Notes under the pieces: generated by a model
What the model saw: only the letters and a program-made list of their open reading frames with translations
Told to the model about the DNA's origin: nothing
Database searches by the model: none
DNA from: Nematostella vectensis
Lineage: Eukaryota; Cnidaria; Anthozoa; Actiniaria; Edwardsiidae
Direction of reading: 5' to 3'
NCBI RefSeq assembly: GCF_932526225.1
Contig: NC_064041.1
Span: 4,399,046-4,463,045, forward strand
DNA length: 64,000 nt
Shown: positions 61,415-64,000 of the stretch, one piece after another
Layout of the letters: each line of letters starts with the position of its first letter
Numbering within the stretch: the first letter of the stretch is position 1
Made by a program: the position numbers and the translations under genes

Positions 61415-61831
61415 ATGGCAACTATAGCATTTATGATTGGTGGGGCTTTTGTTAATGCAACAGCATTCGTTGGAGGGAGTTACCTAGCGAGATACTTATC
61501 TTCTGACGCTACTCATGTCGATAAAGAAAAAATAAGACACGATAAAGCGCTTGAAAAGTATCAACAAGCAATGGGTGATTGGCAGAAAAAAAGACAGGAA
61601 TACCAGGATTGGTTGGGGGAAGAATATAATAATAAACTTCGTGCAGACCAGAATGATAAGGAGACCGATCAGGCTTTCAAACTATACGCTCAAACACATC
61701 CAGATTTTGATTTGAAAGAGCCTGAGCTCTCAGATTACTACAGACCGAGTAGCAACCAAAAGATGGGAGAGATGGCATATGTTGGAGGTGGAATGTTAGC
61801 CCTTGGCTATGTAGCGAGTAAATGGCTCTGA
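61415..61831 (+). CDS. Membrane protein with central charged helix (138 aa)
   Basis: An N-terminal hydrophobic segment (MATIAFMIGGAFVNATAFVG), a long charged, probably coiled-coil region (VDKEKIRHDKALEKYQQAMG, DWQKKRQEYQDWLGEEYNNK), a proline-containing acidic linker and a C-terminal hydrophobic segment (MAYVGGGMLALGYVASKWL). I do not recognise the family. Two terminal membrane anchors around a coiled region suggest a hairpin membrane protein. Confidence 0.7.
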   Translation: MATIAFMIGGAFVNATAFVGGSYLARYLSSDATHVDKEKIRHDKALEKYQQAMGDWQKKRQEYQDWLGEEYNNKLRADQNDKETDQAFKLYAQTHPDFDLKEPELSDYYRPSSNQKMGEMAYVGGGMLALGYVASKWL

Positions 61832-61852
61832 GCATATTCGGTGTAAAGATCA

Positions 61853-61858
61853 CTTAAA
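61853..61858 (+). promoter_or_regulatory. CTTAAA box before the 340-codon ORF
   Basis: ACTTAAAGATTTCTTATTTT (61852-61871), 34 nt before ATG 61887. Confidence 0.65.
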
Positions 61859-61886
61859 GATTTCTTATTTTCAAACAAAATAAGAA

Positions 61887-62909
61887 ATGGATATAGATTT
61901 TGATCCCACAACAGAAAAAGGTAGAGAAGATTTGAATACTACTGTAGACGAAGATTATGACTCTCTTATTCCAAACGATGGTGAGGGAAGAGAATCATGG
62001 AATGAAAGGATTTCAAACAGATTTGGTAGAGGTGCAAGCTATGTGAGTAGGAGGTTGACCGACTTATGGAAAACACGAAACCCCGGGAGGGCTGTCCCCG
62101 AGTACATGGAGTTACAGAATATGGGAGGTTCTCCTTCAACGGACACACTTAGGGTAAACCTTTTGTTATCGAAATATCCAGATCTTGATGAAAATTTAGT
62201 TCAGATTTCAACGGATGAAAGAGGAAAACAATTCATCTCCTTCTTTTCTGCGAGAAAAGGTGGTTGGACTAGACCAGAAAGGTTGTATAATGAGGATAAA
62301 ACGGTGCGGAAGAGTGTTGACGCCAAAATCAGATCCGGAAAATACAAGCAAATTCAGATTCAACTCGACGAACTAGACGCTACAGCTAATACACTCAGAG
62401 AAGAAGAAGAGAGAAACACCGAGCAACTGAGAAAAAATAATGAGGAACGAAGTGAAACAACTAACCAAGAAAGACTAAGAGCTATAGATCGTAAAAATGA
62501 AGAGCTCAGCGAAAGAAATTCTGTCATAGACGAGACTTTGGAAGAGAATCAATTGGAGAGAGAAAATCTTGAAGAGAGAATGTCGTTGAAAGATCGTGTC
62601 AAAGCGATTTTTAAGAAATACGGATTTACCACCGTTGCTGTCGTTACCGCTGTTGGCGTTGTTATCGGTGTTATTGTCTCTAATCTGAAAGCTGGGCTGA
62701 CTAGTGTTGCAAAAGGTGTTGGAAATGGTCTGAAAACAATAGGCAAAAAATTAGGAGAAATACTCCCAGGAATGGTTGGTGCTATAGCTAGTTTCATATT
62801 TAGAACGGCAGGTGAAGTCGTCGGCTTTTTAGCTAAAAACGCATGGCTTCTCATCGTCGCTGTCGTTCTGTATTTCGTAGAACGATTTAAAAGGAGACGG
62901 AAATCATAA
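61887..62909 (+). CDS. Coiled-coil membrane protein (340 aa)
   Basis: An acidic N-terminus (MDIDFDPTTEKGREDLNTTV), a basic globular part (residues about 40-150), a Glu/Arg-rich coiled coil (about 155-235; ANTLREEEERNTEQLRKNNE), then an amphipathic and hydrophobic C-terminal third: KKYGFTTVAVVTAVGVVIGV, VAKGVGNGLKTIGKKLGEIL, MVGAIASFIFRTAGEVVGFL and AWLLIVAVVLYFVERFKRRR. Gly/Ala-rich segments flanked by coiled coil resemble membrane-active viral proteins, but I cannot name the family. It ends with a basic tail after the last membrane helix. The next gene starts 3 bp after the stop. Confidence 0.72.
   Translation: MDIDFDPTTEKGREDLNTTVDEDYDSLIPNDGEGRESWNERISNRFGRGASYVSRRLTDLWKTRNPGRAVPEYMELQNMGGSPSTDTLRVNLLLSKYPDLDENLVQISTDERGKQFISFFSARKGGWTRPERLYNEDKTVRKSVDAKIRSGKYKQIQIQLDELDATANTLREEEERNTEQLRKNNEERSETTNQERLRAIDRKNEELSERNSVIDETLEENQLERENLEERMSLKDRVKAIFKKYGFTTVAVVTAVGVVIGVIVSNLKAGLTSVAKGVGNGLKTIGKKLGEILPGMVGAIASFIFRTAGEVVGFLAKNAWLLIVAVVLYFVERFKRRRKS
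62886..62891 (+). promoter_or_regulatory. TTTAAA box inside the previous gene
   Basis: CGATTTAAAAGGAGACGG (62883-62900) lies within the codons for RFKRRR of the 340-residue protein and is 27 nt before ATG 62913. The match is weaker after TTTAAA than for the other boxes. Confidence 0.45.
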
Positions 62910-62912
62910 CAA

Positions 62913-63536
62913 ATGGTATTACTCTACATTGAAGGAAACGTTGGTGACTTTACTATCTATTTAGAACACCCTATTGAAAAGCCGCGGTTTATCGCGCTGC
63001 GAGGATGTGCGTTTCATAATCGTTGTGACAGTCTCTCAAGCGAGGGAACGGTCTCCGACGGTGAGAACATTATACTTAGGATCCCTGCGGGGCGGCATAC
63101 GATCGAGACGCTAAAACGTCAAATAGACGAGGGTTTGCGTCTCGGTGAAAAGCCAATCTCTATTGAAGACTCGTCGCTCGAAGCTCATCGAAACGTTGTG
63201 TTGAATGAGCCGCTTGCCTGCCTGTTAGGACTCAAGACCAGGGAGCTGGAAGCAAACACTCGCCACAAGATAAAGATGATAGGTCACGAGGCTATTTTTA
63301 TCCACTGCGATCTTGTGAACGCGTCCGACTCCCTTCAACAAGGAGCTCCCTCACAAGTCCTAGCAAGTGTAGAGCTTGATGAAGGAAAGATATACCTCAA
63401 TCCAAGCGATCCGGTACGGGTTAGTACCACATCAGCCGGTTACGTGAGTAGTCTCCGTCTTAGTATAAAGGGCGGTGACGGAAACACAATAGAGCGCGGT
63501 CTCTACCCGATACGTCTAATTTTAGAAATCACTTAA
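62913..63536 (+). CDS. Beta-rich protein, possible minor capsid (penton) protein
   Basis: 207 residues without membrane segments. It starts MVLLYIEGNVGDFTIYLEHP-I and has ILRIPAGRHTIETLKRQIDE and SLRLSIKGGDGNTIERGLYP-IRLILEI. The scheme of a short N-terminal beta unit ending in FTIYL..PI, then I.IP.G..T...L...I, resembles what I remember of candidate penton proteins in Polinton-like elements. This is a weak structural impression, so the role is inference. It follows the coiled-coil membrane protein after 3 bp. Confidence 0.6.
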   Translation: MVLLYIEGNVGDFTIYLEHPIEKPRFIALRGCAFHNRCDSLSSEGTVSDGENIILRIPAGRHTIETLKRQIDEGLRLGEKPISIEDSSLEAHRNVVLNEPLACLLGLKTRELEANTRHKIKMIGHEAIFIHCDLVNASDSLQQGAPSQVLASVELDEGKIYLNPSDPVRVSTTSAGYVSSLRLSIKGGDGNTIERGLYPIRLILEIT

Positions 63537-63537
63537 A
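63532..63537 (+). promoter_or_regulatory. CTTAAA box before the last ORF
   Basis: ACTTAAAGAATAAA at 63531-63544, overlapping the stop codon of the previous gene, 32 nt before ATG 63564. Confidence 0.6.
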
Positions 63538-63563
63538 GAATAAACTCTCCCCATAATAAAGCT

Positions 63564-64000
63564 ATGGAAGAGTACAACTCAATCTACCCAAACGTACCCC
63601 GAGGGGTCAGCCCCTCGGGTGATAACTTCAGACTCCAAAAGACCCACGATGTTTTGGTAAGTTTGGAGCAAGAAGTTAAACATTACGAGAACGTGAGGAA
63701 AAAGTATAAACGAACGCAGAGCGTGTTTTCAAAGATAAGTGTGTTCTTAGGACTCGCATCCGTCATTCTCGGATCTAGTGGTTTGGGGACTTCTCTGTCG
63801 GGTTTTGGTATCGTCGTCGGAGTTCCGTTAGGCGCTCTGGCTGGTGTTTTCGGTCTCACCTCTGTAGGCTGTGCGGCGGTTTCTAAACGGCTGTCGCAAA
63901 AAGTCTCCAAGCACGACCAAACAGCGGCGATGGCAAAGGCAAAAGTAAATAGCATACGCGACCTGGTCTCTAAAGCTTTAAAAGACAACAAAAGATCAGA
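63564..64000 (+). CDS. Membrane protein, partial at the window edge
   Basis: Open from ATG 63564 (MEEYNSIYPNVPRGVSPSGD) to the window edge, at least 145 residues. A short heptad-like helix (LVSLEQEVKHYENVRKKYKR) is followed by two hydrophobic segments (ISVFLGLASVILGSSGLGTS and GIVVGVPLGALAGVFGLTSV) and a basic helical tail (KAKVNSIRDLVSKALKDNK). I do not know its function. The N-terminus contains a perfect hairpin module (63598-63619). Confidence 0.72.
   Translation, partial: MEEYNSIYPNVPRGVSPSGDNFRLQKTHDVLVSLEQEVKHYENVRKKYKRTQSVFSKISVFLGLASVILGSSGLGTSLSGFGIVVGVPLGALAGVFGLTSVGCAAVSKRLSQKVSKHDQTAAMAKAKVNSIRDLVSKALKDNKRS
63598..63619. repeat. Hairpin module, copy 5 (inside an ORF)
   Basis: CCCGAGGGG-TCAG-CCCCTCGGG is a perfect 9 bp stem with a 4-base loop. 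It encodes PRGVSPSG near the start of the last ORF. The flanking AGGGGGAGCTC of the other copies is missing, so the relationship rests on the stem. Confidence 0.8.

Larger units (their letters stand above)
52831..64000. mobile_element. Polinton/adintovirus-like element (right side cut off)
   Basis: A compact block of intronless, closely packed ORFs: protein-primed type DNA polymerase B, RVE integrase, candidate capsid protein, P-loop ATPase and accessory proteins, in contrast to the intron-rich host genes to the left. Polymerase plus integrase plus capsid gene plus ATPase is the defining set of Polintons (Mavericks) and adintoviruses. All ORFs are uninterrupted, which suggests a young or still functional copy. 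Neither terminal inverted repeat was identified: the left limit given is only the start of a direct-repeat array, and the right end lies outside the window. A cysteine protease gene, usual in this group, was not seen as a separate ORF. Confidence 0.85.

Overview
The window looks like animal nuclear DNA, most likely cnidarian and probably an anthozoan of the sea-anemone kind; this is inference, as no species marker was identified. Reasons: two intron-rich genes whose exons join at GT..AG sites in consistent phase, many short palindromic DNA transposons, abundant minisatellites, and a Polinton-like element at the right end.

Layout. 1-7 kb: satellite arrays (462-1496, 3470-4495, 4980-6300), one possible plus-strand exon of unknown family and a weak retrotransposon remnant. 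7.1-17.9 kb, minus strand: a major-facilitator transporter gene resembling SLC18B1 (vesicular polyamine transporter family), at least 14 exons, with MITEs and an intronic satellite carrying heat-shock-element-like sites. 18-22.3 kb: no gene seen, mobile-element debris. 22.6-50.4 kb, minus strand: a RasGAP gene of the SynGAP/DAB2IP/RASAL2 family (PH, C2, RasGAP, Ser-rich region, C-terminal coiled coil) with at least two alternative 5' ends (36.7 kb and about 50.4 kb). Its introns are full of minisatellites and MITEs. 50.6-52.7 kb: AT-rich, gene-free.

52.8 kb to the window edge: a compact, intronless Polinton/adintovirus-like element cut off by the window end. Its genes are a protein-primed type DNA polymerase B, an RVE integrase on the opposite strand, a candidate double-jelly-roll major capsid protein, a P-loop ATPase, and seven further ORFs (four or five with membrane segments, one beta-rich possible minor capsid protein). 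All ORFs look intact. The polymerase and integrase would replicate and insert the element; capsid protein and ATPase suggest it can or could make particles.

Two features of this element deserve most attention. First, a TATA-like TTTAAA or CTTAAA element, often continuing as GATTAT, sits 27-39 nt before the likely start codon of nine genes; this also suggests the polymerase starts at the second ATG. Second, a GC-rich hairpin module (core GAGGGGCTAGCCTCTCG) recurs five times, both before genes and inside ORFs, where it is read in one frame as HLGGARGASL. It looks like a small mobile or selected palindrome of the element.
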